64,000 bases of DNA from Pelagibacteraceae bacterium AG-313-A04 (GTDB lineage Bacteria > Pseudomonadota > Alphaproteobacteria > Pelagibacterales > Pelagibacteraceae): NCBI GenBank assembly GCA_003284275.1, contig QBVU01000003.1:56818-120817 (forward strand). The letters run 5' to 3'. The notes beneath the pieces are model-generated. The model made no database searches and was not told the origin of the DNA. It worked only from the letters and a program-made list of their open reading frames with translations. The first letter of the stretch is position 1. Every line of letters begins with the position of its first letter. The position numbers and the translations under genes are program-made. Of this stretch, positions 42,137 through 51,928 are shown one piece after another.

Positions 42137-43924
42137 ATGAAATATCCTAAAGAATATCTCGATGAAATTAAATTAAGATTAAAAGTATCACACGTAATAG
42201 GGAAAACAGTTCAACTAAAAAAAAGAGGAAAAGAGTTTATTGGACTCTCACCTTTTAAAAATGAAAAAAGTCCATCCTTCACAGTTAATGATGAAAAAGA
42301 ATTTTATCATTGTTTTAGTAGCGGCGAGCATGGAAACATTTTTGATTTTTTGATGAAAACAAAATCTATCGGATTTGGAGAAGCTGTTAGGTCTTTAGCA
42401 GCTGAGGCAGGAATGCAGCCTTATAGATTTTCTAATTTTGATAAAAAAAAAGATATTAGATTTCAGACATATAAAAATATTTTTAAAGATTATTTAAATT
42501 ATTTTCACCATCAATTGTTTAGCTCAGATAATAAAGATGCATTAGAGTATCTTTTGAAAAGAGGTTTAAAGAAAAATACTATTGAAGAGTTTGAATTAGG
42601 ATATGTGCCTTGGAAAAATAACTTTTATGAAGAACTTTTAAAAAAATATTCTGAGGAGGAAATCAACTTAACAGGTTTACATTATAAAAATGATAAAACT
42701 GGCAAATATACAGATAGATTTAATTCAAGAGTAATATTTCCTGTAAACAATATAACAGGAGATACAATAGCCTTTGGTGGAAGAATTATTCGCGAGAGTA
42801 AATTAGCAAAATATATCAATTCACCAGAAACAGAATTCTATAAAAAAGGAAATATGATTTTCAATTTAGACAAAGCAAAAAACTCAAGATCAGAAACGGA
42901 TGAAGTTTTAATTGTAGAAGGTTATATGGATGTTGTGAGTGTCTACTCCTCTGGAGTCAAAAATGTAATTTCGAATTCAGGAACTGCTCTTACGGAAAGA
43001 CAAATAAGTTTAATATGGAAATTTTTTTCAAGTCCAATTATTTGTTTAGATGGTGATGAAAGTGGACAGAAAGCAGCTTTGAGAATAGCAGAAAAATTAT
43101 TCCCATTAATCAATGAGAAAAATAAAATTTATTTTTCCATTATGCCTGATGGAGTTGACCCAGATGATTATATAAAACAGAAAGGCAAAGATGGATTATT
43201 AAATTTGTTAAAAGAAAAAGAGATAATTCAATCTTTTATTTGGAATTTTCATTTAAGCAAAATAGACCAGAATAATCCTTATGAAATTTCCAAATTTGAA
43301 AAAGAAATTAAAACTTTGTCATATTCTATTCACGATGAAACACTCAAAAAATATGTTTTAGAAGATTTTCTGGAAAAAATTAAAAAATTAACTCCAATTC
43401 AATCTTCAAGACAAGATTTTAAATATTCACTTTATAAAAAGCAAAAAAATTATCAAATTCTAAAGGAAACAAAACTTCTACATCAAAAAAGAAAAGACCT
43501 ATCCAAAATACAAATAATTGAATTTTCTATACTATTCATTATTTTGAATTATCTAGATATAGCCTCTAAAAAATTAGAAGATTTGTCAGAAATAATCTTT
43601 TTGGCTGAAAAAAATGAGAGTTTAAAAAAAGAAATCACAGCACATTTGATTGATGGAAACGACAAGGAGTTTATCAATGAAAAAATTAATAATGATTATA
43701 ATAAGATTATTAGCGAAATAAATGAGAATTCAAATATTCAAATTATTATAAAAAATAAAAATAATGAGGAAGTCACAAATCTTCTTGATGAACTAATCAA
43801 AGATCACAAAGAACAAAGCAATTTAAGAAAAATAGAATCTTTAGAGCAAAAACTAATTAACAACCTAGATGAAAACTCCTATTCCGAACTTATTAAGCTC
43901 AAAAGTCAGCTAAATAGGGATTAA
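42137..43924 (+). CDS. dnaG: DNA primase
   Basis: TOPRIM EGYMDVVSVYSSG, GDESGQKAALR; N-terminal CHC2-like ISPFKNEKSPSFTVNDEKEFYHCFSSGEHGNIFDFLM. Confidence 0.97.
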   Translation: MKYPKEYLDEIKLRLKVSHVIGKTVQLKKRGKEFIGLSPFKNEKSPSFTVNDEKEFYHCFSSGEHGNIFDFLMKTKSIGFGEAVRSLAAEAGMQPYRFSNFDKKKDIRFQTYKNIFKDYLNYFHHQLFSSDNKDALEYLLKRGLKKNTIEEFELGYVPWKNNFYEELLKKYSEEEINLTGLHYKNDKTGKYTDRFNSRVIFPVNNITGDTIAFGGRIIRESKLAKYINSPETEFYKKGNMIFNLDKAKNSRSETDEVLIVEGYMDVVSVYSSGVKNVISNSGTALTERQISLIWKFFSSPIICLDGDESGQKAALRIAEKLFPLINEKNKIYFSIMPDGVDPDDYIKQKGKDGLLNLLKEKEIIQSFIWNFHLSKIDQNNPYEISKFEKEIKTLSYSIHDETLKKYVLEDFLEKIKKLTPIQSSRQDFKYSLYKKQKNYQILKETKLLHQKRKDLSKIQIIEFSILFIILNYLDIASKKLEDLSEIIFLAEKNESLKKEITAHLIDGNDKEFINEKINNDYNKIISEINENSNIQIIIKNKNNEEVTNLLDELIKDHKEQSNLRKIESLEQKLINNLDENSYSELIKLKSQLNRD

Positions 43925-43975
43925 AAAAAGTGTAGATTTTCTGAAACTAGTCATTATATATATCCCAGTTCTTTT

Positions 43976-45844
43976 ATGGCTGAAAAAATCATAACAAAAT
44001 CATTTGAAAGACTTCTCGATAAGGGTAAACACAGAGGTTTTATCACTTACGAAGAATTGGGAAAGTCTTTAGGAAAAAGAAATAGTACAAATGAGAATAT
44101 CGAACGTGCATTTTTAATTCTTGTAGATGAAAAAATAACTCTGGTAGAGAAGAAATCTCAATATCAGTCTAATAAGAAAAAAGAAATTGCTAATCAAACA
44201 GAAGATAAGACTTCTGAAAAAAGCGATGATCCAATCAGAATGTATCTTAGAGAAATGGGAGGTGTTGAACTTCTTTCAAGGGAAGGAGAAATTGCGATCG
44301 CTAAGAGAATAGAGGCAGGAAAAGATGTGATGATTAATGCTCTAACTCAAAGCCCAATAGTTGGAAAAAAAATCTTTGAATGGAAAGATCAAATTGAAAA
44401 TCAACAAATGTTAGTTCGAGATATTATCGATATCGACTCAACTTATGAAGATTTCGAGGCTTTAGACGAGAATGATGACTTAAAGATTAATAAAAAAACT
44501 TCTCAAAAAAATAATTTAAAAGAAAAAGAAGATGAAAGTAAAAAAGACGAAAATAATAATAGTAATGAAGAAGATGAATTTAACGTTTCTCTTGCTAAAA
44601 TGGAGGAAGAAATCAAACCAAAGATTATCAATATCTTAGATTCTTTAAACAAGAATTATTCCAAGTTGCAAAAATATCAAGTAGAAAAACTTGAGTGTTT
44701 ATTGGCTTCGAAAGAGTTATCAGTATCAAAGAATAAAAACTTTAAAAAAATACAAGAAATATTAGTAGATAACTTTAAAAATTTACAATTAGCACCTCAT
44801 GTTGTAGAGGAATTAGTTCAATCACATTACAAAGAAAATAAAAAAATCGTCTCGCTTGAGGGTGTTTTACTTAGATTAGCTATGGACAATAAAATATCAA
44901 GAGAAGAATTTTTAAAATATTATGTTGGAAATGAAATTAATCCAAAATTTGAGACATTTTTAAAAGAAAATCCAGTTTGGAAAGCTTTTTTTAAAAAATA
45001 CAAAAAAGATTTTACTGAAATTAAAGAGAGGTTGGTAGAATTTAGTAAAAAAATAGGTCTATCGGTAGGTGAGTTTAAAAAATTAGTAAGCAGAATTCAA
45101 AAAGGAGAGAGAGAGTCAAGAATTGCAAAAAAGGAAATGGTAGAGGCAAATCTAAGGTTAGTAATTTCAATTGCAAAAAAATATACTAATAGAGGCCTTC
45201 AGTTCTTGGATCTCATTCAAGAGGGAAACATTGGATTGATGAAAGCAGTTGATAAATTTGAATATAGAAGAGGATATAAATTCTCTACATACGCTACGTG
45301 GTGGATCCGTCAAGCGATCACCAGATCGATTGCTGACCAGGCTAGAACTATAAGAATTCCTGTTCATATGATTGAAACTATTAACAAAATTGTAAGAACA
45401 CAGAGACAAATAATGAGTGAATTTGGAAGAGAACCAACACCTGAAGAATTAGCTAAGAAATTAGCAATGCCTCTTGAAAAAGTTAGAAAAGTCTTAAAGA
45501 TTGCAAAAGAACCCGTCTCACTTGAAACTCCTGTTGGCGATGAAGAAGATAGCAGCTTAGGGGACTTTATTGAAGACAAAAATGCCCTTCAACCTTTAGA
45601 TACCGCTATTCAGTCTAACCTAAGCGAGTCTACTACAAAAATTTTAGCGTCATTGACGCCTAGAGAGGAAAGAGTTTTAAGAATGCGTTTTGGGATAGGA
45701 ATGAACACAGACCATACATTAGAAGAAGTAGGTCTGCAGTTTTCAGTCACAAGAGAGAGAATTAGACAAATAGAGGCGAAAGCTCTTAGAAAACTAAAAC
45801 ATCCAAGCAGGTCTAAACAATTAAAAAGTTTCCTAGAAAAATAA
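43976..45844 (+). CDS. rpoD: RNA polymerase sigma factor RpoD (sigma-70)
   Basis: [22 protein letters not shown]; region 2 [41 protein letters not shown]; region 4 [21 protein letters not shown]. Confidence 0.98.
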   Translation: MAEKIITKSFERLLDKGKHRGFITYEELGKSLGKRNSTNENIERAFLILVDEKITLVEKKSQYQSNKKKEIANQTEDKTSEKSDDPIRMYLREMGGVELLSREGEIAIAKRIEAGKDVMINALTQSPIVGKKIFEWKDQIENQQMLVRDIIDIDSTYEDFEALDENDDLKINKKTSQKNNLKEKEDESKKDENNNSNEEDEFNVSLAKMEEEIKPKIINILDSLNKNYSKLQKYQVEKLECLLASKELSVSKNKNFKKIQEILVDNFKNLQLAPHVVEELVQSHYKENKKIVSLEGVLLRLAMDNKISREEFLKYYVGNEINPKFETFLKENPVWKAFFKKYKKDFTEIKERLVEFSKKIGLSVGEFKKLVSRIQKGERESRIAKKEMVEANLRLVISIAKKYTNRGLQFLDLIQEGNIGLMKAVDKFEYRRGYKFSTYATWWIRQAITRSIADQARTIRIPVHMIETINKIVRTQRQIMSEFGREPTPEELAKKLAMPLEKVRKVLKIAKEPVSLETPVGDEEDSSLGDFIEDKNALQPLDTAIQSNLSESTTKILASLTPREERVLRMRFGIGMNTDHTLEEVGLQFSVTRERIRQIEAKALRKLKHPSRSKQLKSFLEK

Positions 45845-45871
45845 TTATTTATGATATAAGTTTACACCTTC

Positions 45872-45948
45872 GGGCCTGTAGCTCAGTTGGTTAGAGCAGT
45901 ACACTCATAATGTATTGGTCCCAGGTTCGAGTCCTGGCGGGCCCACCA
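45872..45948 (+). tRNA. tRNA with CAT anticodon, most like tRNA-Ile2 (lysidine-modified CAU); CCA encoded
   Basis: Acceptor GGGCCTG/CGGGCCC, anticodon loop CTCATAA, T-arm CCAGGTTCGAGTCCTGG, ACCA end; ACTCATAAT...TTGGTC resembles tRNA-Ile2. Confidence 0.88.
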
Positions 45949-45950
45949 AC

Positions 45951-46550
45951 TTAATCATTAACAAAATCCTCTAGTTTGTTAATTAAAATTTTTATATCAT
46001 TGTTATTAGAAATAAGAATTGAAGCAAACTCCTCTTTTTGCGTTCTAGCTAAACTCAATCCTTCTACAATTAAATCTCTAATTAGAGGTTTTTCAGGATT
46101 TTTTGTGTAAACTCTCCAGTCAATCTTAATTTGTGGACTTCCATCATCAGGTATTATTTTTGATTTTACTATAGTGTAGTTGTCACTTTTTCTTTCATTA
46201 CCTAAAACTTCAAATTTGCTTGAGGAGTAATCTGTCAATCTAGAAGTAAGACTTTTGAGAAAATATTTTTCGAAAGTTTTCTGATAATTTACAATGTCCT
46301 CTTTACTAGATGACTTTCTTAATTCGCCAAGTGTATAAAGGCCAAGAGCATTTATATCCACGTTTTTTAAAGCTAAATCTTCCACAAATGAAGCTTTTTG
46401 ATTTTTATCTAAATTTTCGTCAGCTAACTTTTCAATGGCATCGGTTACTAATTCATTAATAAAGTCTTTTGGATTTGAGCTGTAAGATGATAAAAGAGAG
46501 CTTTGAGAGAAAAAAAATATTAAACATAAATAAGTAAAAGTTTTTCTCAT
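45951..46550 (-). CDS. mlaC: MlaC/Ttg2D-family phospholipid-binding protein
   Basis: Signal peptide; YQKTFEKYFLKSLTSRLTDYS; IDWRVYTKNPEKPLIRDLIVEGLSLARTQKEEFASIL. Confidence 0.85.
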   Translation of the reverse strand: MRKTFTYLCLIFFFSQSSLLSSYSSNPKDFINELVTDAIEKLADENLDKNQKASFVEDLALKNVDINALGLYTLGELRKSSSKEDIVNYQKTFEKYFLKSLTSRLTDYSSSKFEVLGNERKSDNYTIVKSKIIPDDGSPQIKIDWRVYTKNPEKPLIRDLIVEGLSLARTQKEEFASILISNNNDIKILINKLEDFVND

Positions 46551-46559
46551 TTTTTTCTT

Positions 46560-47303
46560 TTAATTATCTAGGTTTCCCCATTCGTCTTGATCTTCAATTG
46601 AATTTCTAATTTTATTTTCTCTATCTTGTAAATAAACACTTTTTAAGGAAGAATATAGATCAATTGAGTTTTTTTCTAAACTCTCAAGACTTTTGTCATT
46701 ATCAGCCCTATAATCTACTGCTGTCATTCCTTTTACAGAATAATAATCTAACGCATTACCCGATGAACTTAAAATTTCATTTTCCCGAATAGTTACTTGG
46801 GCAAATGGATCAACAAAAGTATCAGCGATCAGACCAATAGAATCTCTTGCAGTTGTCGGTCCTAAGACAGGTAAAACAAAGTAACACCCGGGACCAATTC
46901 CCCAAGAACCCAAAGTTTGTCCTACGTCCTCTTTATTCGGTTTAAGCCCCATCTTTTCTGCTGGATTTAAGAAACCTAAAATGCCTACGGTTGTGTTCAC
47001 CGCAAAACTCCCAACTGAATGACCAACTTGTTTTAAATTCCCCTGAAGAATATTATTTGGAATTGATAATAATGTTGAGATATTTGAAGTAAAATTACTT
47101 GTGCCTTTTTTTAAAGGAGACGGTAATTTGTTATATCCTTTAGCTATTGGCTCCAAAATAATATCATCTAAAGCCATATTAAATTTAAAAATAACTCTGC
47201 TAGCCTTCTCAAAGCATTCATCTGTTGATTTTGCGTGAGAGGTTAATAAAGTTAACGCTAATAAAATTGTTAAAAAAAAGCTTAAATTTTTAAAATTTTT
47301 CAT
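46560..47303 (-). CDS. mlaA: MlaA/VacJ-family protein
   Basis: FNMALDDIILEPIAKGY; FAVNTTVGILGFLNPAEKMGL; EDVGQTLGSWGIGPGCYFVLPVLGPTTARD. Confidence 0.93.
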   Translation of the reverse strand: MKNFKNLSFFLTILLALTLLTSHAKSTDECFEKASRVIFKFNMALDDIILEPIAKGYNKLPSPLKKGTSNFTSNISTLLSIPNNILQGNLKQVGHSVGSFAVNTTVGILGFLNPAEKMGLKPNKEDVGQTLGSWGIGPGCYFVLPVLGPTTARDSIGLIADTFVDPFAQVTIRENEILSSSGNALDYYSVKGMTAVDYRADNDKSLESLEKNSIDLYSSLKSVYLQDRENKIRNSIEDQDEWGNLDN

Positions 47304-47397
47304 AAATGGTATATAACTAATTTTTACATATATTCTATATAAAATTTAGCTTAAAATTTGTCAAAAAAGACTTAGAATAAGATAACATCTTATTTTT

Positions 47398-48105
47398 ATG
47401 GATAAAATATTTAAAATATCTCCAAACTATTCAAAAAAACCTAGAAAAAAAAGGGAGATAGAATTTGTAATAATCCATTACACTGGCATGCAATCAGAAA
47501 TTGCATCCATTAAAAGGCTAACAGATCCAAGATCAAAAGTAAGTTGCCACTATTTGATAGGGAGAACAGGAAAAGTTGTTCAGATTGTAAGCGACCTATA
47601 TACATCTTGGCATGCCGGGAAGTCTAAGTGGAAAAATTTTAAAAATTTAAATGAAAAATCTATAGGTATTGAACTTGTAAATAAAGGTCATGGATTAGGG
47701 TATCAGAATTTTACTAAACGGCAAATCAGAAGCTTAATTCTTTTAAGCAGAAAACTAAAAAAAAAATATAAAATTAAATGTATTAATTTTTTAGGTCACT
47801 CTGATATTGCTCCTCTAAGAAAAATTGATCCTGGTGAGAAATTTCCCTGGAAAGAGTTAAGCCGTTTTAATCTGGGAAAGTGGTATCGTGATGATAAAAA
47901 GAAACTTAAATTTGACCAAAAAATAATGAATAAACTATTCTTTAAAAATTTAAGAAAAATAGGTTACAGATATTTTAATATTAACCGCAGTAACAGAAGC
48001 GATATAAAAATCATTAAATCTTTTCAAAGACACTATTTGCCTAAAAATGTGACTGGAAAAATAGATCAAAAAACCTACAGAATAAGCCATTATTTGACCC
48101 TTTAA
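47398..48105 (+). CDS. N-acetylmuramoyl-L-alanine amidase (AmpD-like, amidase_2)
   Basis: FVIIHYTGM; VSCHYLIGRTGKVVQIV; WHAGKS; GHSDIAPLRKIDPGEKFPW; C-terminal PG-binding-like region. Confidence 0.9.
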   Translation: MDKIFKISPNYSKKPRKKREIEFVIIHYTGMQSEIASIKRLTDPRSKVSCHYLIGRTGKVVQIVSDLYTSWHAGKSKWKNFKNLNEKSIGIELVNKGHGLGYQNFTKRQIRSLILLSRKLKKKYKIKCINFLGHSDIAPLRKIDPGEKFPWKELSRFNLGKWYRDDKKKLKFDQKIMNKLFFKNLRKIGYRYFNINRSNRSDIKIIKSFQRHYLPKNVTGKIDQKTYRISHYLTL

Positions 48106-48143
48106 TTTAAATTACCTTGATTTGATAGGTATTTTTAATTAAA

Positions 48144-48511
48144 AGTAATTGCCAGATAATTGGACTGTCGCTATTAGATTACTAATAGAGGAAAGTCCGG
48201 GCTCCGTAAAGACACAGTGCCAGTTAATAACTGGCGAAGGTGACTTCAGGGATAGTGCCACAGAAAATAAACCGCCTTATCAAGGCAAGGGTGAAACGGC
48301 GAGGTAAGAGCTCACCGGTTTTTTGGTAACAAAAAACGCAAGGCAAACCCCACTGGGAGCAAGGTTAAATAGAGAAGACAATGTGGAAACACAAAAAACA
48401 GTCTTTAGTTAGTCTTCTGGGTTAACCGCTTGAGCTTAAGTGTGAATTTGAGCCTAGAGAAATGACATCTTCAATGACAGAACCCGGCTTATAGATTATC
48501 TGGCAGTTACT
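48144..48511 (+). ncRNA. rnpB: RNase P RNA (bacterial A type)
   Basis: Conserved GAGGAAAGTCCGGGCTCC and ACAGAACCCGGCTTA; terminal helix P1 AGTAATTGCCAGATAAT / ATTATCTGGCAGTTACT. Confidence 0.96.
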
Positions 48512-48553
48512 GTAAATGTTCTCTATTTGTCCTTTTATTGATTTACAAACTTA

Positions 48554-48581
48554 TTGACTAATTCTTAAAAACCCATACTAT
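48554..48581 (+). promoter_or_regulatory. Predicted sigma-70-type promoter of mraZ/dcw (-35 TTGACT, 16-bp spacer, -10 TACTAT)
   Basis: Motif match by eye about 65-95 bp upstream of mraZ. Confidence 0.5.
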
Positions 48582-48595
48582 CCCACATAATCCCA
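48571..48595 (-). promoter_or_regulatory. Three MraZ-box-like TGGGN repeats (10-bp period) upstream of mraZ
   Basis: Plus strand aCCCAtactatCCCAcataatCCCA; minus strand TGGGA-N5-TGGGA-N5-TGGGT. Confidence 0.75.
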
Positions 48596-48646
48596 TAATG
48601 GAGGGTATGATGAAATATTTAAAAATTAAAAGGAATTTATTTAATA

Positions 48647-49108
48647 ATGTTTTTATCAAGTTACGAGAACAAAGTAGACAAAAAAGGAAGGGTGTCGGTG
48701 CCAGCAACTTTTAGATCTCACTTAAATTCTATGGGTTATAATGGTTTTATAAGCTATCCATCTTTTAACCATTCTGCTCTTGAAGCATGTTCACAAGATA
48801 GAATTGAAAAACTTTCAAACACTATTGACTCATTGAATCCATTTGAAGAGAAAAGAGATTTTTTTGCAACTTCAGTTCTTTCAGAAAGTGAAAACCTACA
48901 ATTCGACACCGAAGGCAGAGTTTCATTTTCTGAAAAATTACTAAAACATGCAAAGATTAAAAACAATGTCTTATTTGTTGGATTAGGCAAAACATTTCAA
49001 ATTTGGGAACCAAATAATTTCGAAAAATTTAAAATTTTAGCAAGAAAAAAAGCTTTTCAAAATAGATCTAATTTAAAGTGGGAAAACAAACAAAAGGGAG
49101 AACTATAA
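48647..49108 (+). CDS. mraZ: Transcriptional regulator/division protein MraZ
   Basis: VDKKGRVSVPATFR; second half FDTEGRVSFSEKLLKHAKI; GLGKTFQIWEP. Confidence 0.95.
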   Translation: MFLSSYENKVDKKGRVSVPATFRSHLNSMGYNGFISYPSFNHSALEACSQDRIEKLSNTIDSLNPFEEKRDFFATSVLSESENLQFDTEGRVSFSEKLLKHAKIKNNVLFVGLGKTFQIWEPNNFEKFKILARKKAFQNRSNLKWENKQKGEL

Positions 49109-50559
49109 TGAGTATAAATATTGGTGGAGGAGAACTTCAAGAATTAAAACCTAGAATACTAGTTTTAGGAGTTGGCGGCGCAGGCGGTAATGCAATCAAT
49201 GCAATGATTGACTCTGGAATGAAGGGTGTCGAGTTTGTTGCAGTAAACACTGACGCGCAAGATTTAAAGATGAGTAAAGCAGACGCTAAAATTCAGATTG
49301 GTATGAATTTAACCAAAGGTTTAGGAGCAGGGGCAAAACACGATATCGGCCAAGCTGCTGCAGATGAGTCACTTAATGAAATCACTAGCTATTTACAAGG
49401 TGCAAATATGGTTTTTATAACTTCTGGAATGGGAGGTGGAACTGGCACAGGAGCATCTCATGTAATAGCTAAAGCTGCTAGAGAATTGAATATTTTAACC
49501 GTTGGAGTAACAACTTTACCCTTCTCATATGAGGGCCCCAAAAGGATGAGAAGAGCAATTCAAGGTTTAGATGAATTCAAAAAACACTTAGACACTGTAA
49601 TAGTTGTACCAAATCAAAACCTTTTTAAAATTGCTAGTGAGACAACTACATTTGAAGAGTCGTTTAATTTATCAAACAACGTTTTAAAACACGGAGTACA
49701 GAGTGTAACTGACTTAATGGTAAGACCAGGGATGATTAATTTAGACTTTGCTGATGTTGAAACGGTAATGAGCTCTATGGGCAAAGCAATGATGGGAACT
49801 GGAGAAGCGGAGGGTGAAAATAGAGCAATGGCTGCTACAGAAATGGCTCTAAACAACCCTTTGATTGATGAATATTCTCTTCAAGGAGCAAAAGGCTTAT
49901 TAATAAATATCACAGGAGGCAATGATCTTACTTTATTTGAGGTAGATCAATCAGTTAACAAGATCAGAGCAGAAGTTGACCCAGAAGCTGAATTAATTTT
50001 CGGAGCAATTAAGGATGAAAGCATGACAGGTAAAATTAGAGTTTCTATTGTTGCAACATCACTAGATGGTGAGAAAGTTCAAAATAAAACAGTTTTAAAT
50101 ATGGTATCTAGAATTCAAAATAGAAATACTGGGTATTCAGAAAATTTATTTTCTCATAACCCAAGAGTAGATACTAATACATTAGGATCTATCGATGGAG
50201 CAACAGCGTTGAAACTTGATGAAAGTTTTGAAATCAAAGATGATTTACAAAATGATATTAATGATAATACTGCGAATAAAATAAATGAAGTTCCAGCTGG
50301 CATATCAATTGAAAGCGCTTCTTACATTGAAAACAATAATCAAGAAGATAATGATCAAAATTTTGAAAAAATAGGTAGCCATGAAGAAGAGGAATATACT
50401 CCAAAACTATTTTCTGAGGAGCATACCCCGGCGACAGAAGAAACCATTAATGAACTGAATGATCAAGCTAAAGAGGAAACTGACGAATTATTTGATCAAG
50501 ATGCCGGGGAAGAGGAAGAATTTGAGATTCCTGCATTTTTAAGAAAACAAAAGTTTTAA
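49108..50559 (+). CDS. ftsZ: Cell division protein FtsZ; start trimmed to MSINIGGG
   Basis: GVGGAGGNAINAMI, GGGTGTGASHVIAK tubulin signature, C-terminal peptide EEFEIPAFLRKQKF. Confidence 0.97.
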   Translation: MSINIGGGELQELKPRILVLGVGGAGGNAINAMIDSGMKGVEFVAVNTDAQDLKMSKADAKIQIGMNLTKGLGAGAKHDIGQAAADESLNEITSYLQGANMVFITSGMGGGTGTGASHVIAKAARELNILTVGVTTLPFSYEGPKRMRRAIQGLDEFKKHLDTVIVVPNQNLFKIASETTTFEESFNLSNNVLKHGVQSVTDLMVRPGMINLDFADVETVMSSMGKAMMGTGEAEGENRAMAATEMALNNPLIDEYSLQGAKGLLINITGGNDLTLFEVDQSVNKIRAEVDPEAELIFGAIKDESMTGKIRVSIVATSLDGEKVQNKTVLNMVSRIQNRNTGYSENLFSHNPRVDTNTLGSIDGATALKLDESFEIKDDLQNDINDNTANKINEVPAGISIESASYIENNNQEDNDQNFEKIGSHEEEEYTPKLFSEEHTPATEETINELNDQAKEETDELFDQDAGEEEEFEIPAFLRKQKF

Positions 50560-50577
50560 TGAAAAAATCATTTAATA

Positions 50578-51588
50578 ATGAACAATCATACATCATCACT
50601 GGAAACATCTCATTTTCCAGTGATGTTGAAAGAAGTTTTAAAAATAGTTTCACCATTTAATGGAGGTAAGTATATAGACTGCACATTTGGTGCAGGAGGC
50701 TATTCTAGAGAAATCTTAAAAATTCCGAACACTAACATAACGGCCATCGACAGAGATAATCATATTAAATCATTAGCTGATGAGCTTGAAAAAAAGTTTC
50801 CTAAAAGATTTAGATTTTATCAAATAAAATTCAGTCAATTAGATACTGTTTCAAGTGAAGATGTTGATGCAATTATTTTTGATTTAGGTTTATCTTCAAT
50901 ACAATTAAATAATCTTAACAGAGGTTTTTCATTTAAATCTGATAAAAGATTAAACATGGAAATGGGTCTAAACAAAGCATCAGCTTTAGATGCTATTAAC
51001 AACCTCAGTGAAATAGATTTAAAATCTGTAATTAAATTTCTAGGCGATGAAAAAGAAGCCTCAAAGATTGCAAAAAATATTGTGAAATCGAGAAATGATA
51101 AAAAAATAACTAAAACGAGTGATCTAGTTAAAATAATTGAAAAAAGTAAAAAAAAAAATTTCTCAAAAAAAATAAATCCCTGCACAAAAACATTCCAAGC
51201 TCTAAGAATTTTTGTAAACAAAGAGATAAGTGAATTAATTAATGGTGTGATAAAAGCAACAAAAAGATTAAAACCAGGAGGAAAAATCTTAGTAGTAACT
51301 TTTCATTCTATTGAAGATAAAATAGTAAAATATTTTTTTAACAATTTTTCAAAAAACAGATCAAGACCATCCAGATATTTTCCTGAAAATAAAATAGAGG
51401 AAATTACTTTATTTGAAGAGTATAGAAATAAAGTTTTAAGACCAACAAAAAGAGAGATAGACCTAAATAATAGATCAAGATCTGCAAAATTAAGGTATGC
51501 CACTAGGAGCAAATCTGAGTTTAAATATCCTCAAAAATTAATAGATAAATTCAAAAACTATTTAGATTTGGAGTCAGTTAATGTTTAA
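50578..51588 (+). CDS. rsmH: 16S rRNA (cytosine1402-N4)-methyltransferase RsmH (MraW)
   Basis: HFPVMLKEVLKIV; DCTFGAGGYSREIL; GGKILVVTFHSIEDKIVK. Confidence 0.96.
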   Translation: MNNHTSSLETSHFPVMLKEVLKIVSPFNGGKYIDCTFGAGGYSREILKIPNTNITAIDRDNHIKSLADELEKKFPKRFRFYQIKFSQLDTVSSEDVDAIIFDLGLSSIQLNNLNRGFSFKSDKRLNMEMGLNKASALDAINNLSEIDLKSVIKFLGDEKEASKIAKNIVKSRNDKKITKTSDLVKIIEKSKKKNFSKKINPCTKTFQALRIFVNKEISELINGVIKATKRLKPGGKILVVTFHSIEDKIVKYFFNNFSKNRSRPSRYFPENKIEEITLFEEYRNKVLRPTKREIDLNNRSRSAKLRYATRSKSEFKYPQKLIDKFKNYLDLESVNV

Positions 51589-51928
51589 TTCAAAATTAAT
51601 TTTTTCTATTACAATATTTATTATTTTTTTAATTATTACATCTGTTGTGAAAAATCAATCAAGAATGCTAGAAAAACAAATATTTAAGTTAAGCTCTAAA
51701 GTTTTATCTAGTGAGAAAAATTTAAGTGAAACAGAGCTTGAATTTTTTTATTTAACTTCTCCACAAGAAATTGAAAAAAGAATTATGATGAACGATTTAA
51801 ACGATTTTAAGCCAATCGATCATTCGAAAATATTTTTTGATATAAAAGATTTTATCATTTTGGAGAAAAAATTATCAAATCTTAAAAATAGAGATGAGAA
51901 AGAAAACAAAAAAAAACAAACAAACTAA
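51581..51928 (+). CDS. Small single-TM protein at the ftsL position
   Basis: Single N-terminal TM plus coiled coil, between rsmH and ftsI; ends with a conserved-looking LTSPQEIEKR segment; called by position. Confidence 0.6.
   Translation: MFNSKLIFSITIFIIFLIITSVVKNQSRMLEKQIFKLSSKVLSSEKNLSETELEFFYLTSPQEIEKRIMMNDLNDFKPIDHSKIFFDIKDFIILEKKLSNLKNRDEKENKKKQTN

Noticed and set aside
45951-47303. Complete Mla lipid-transport operon
   Set aside because: Only mlaC-like and mlaA-like genes are present; no MlaD, MlaE, MlaF or MlaB in the window
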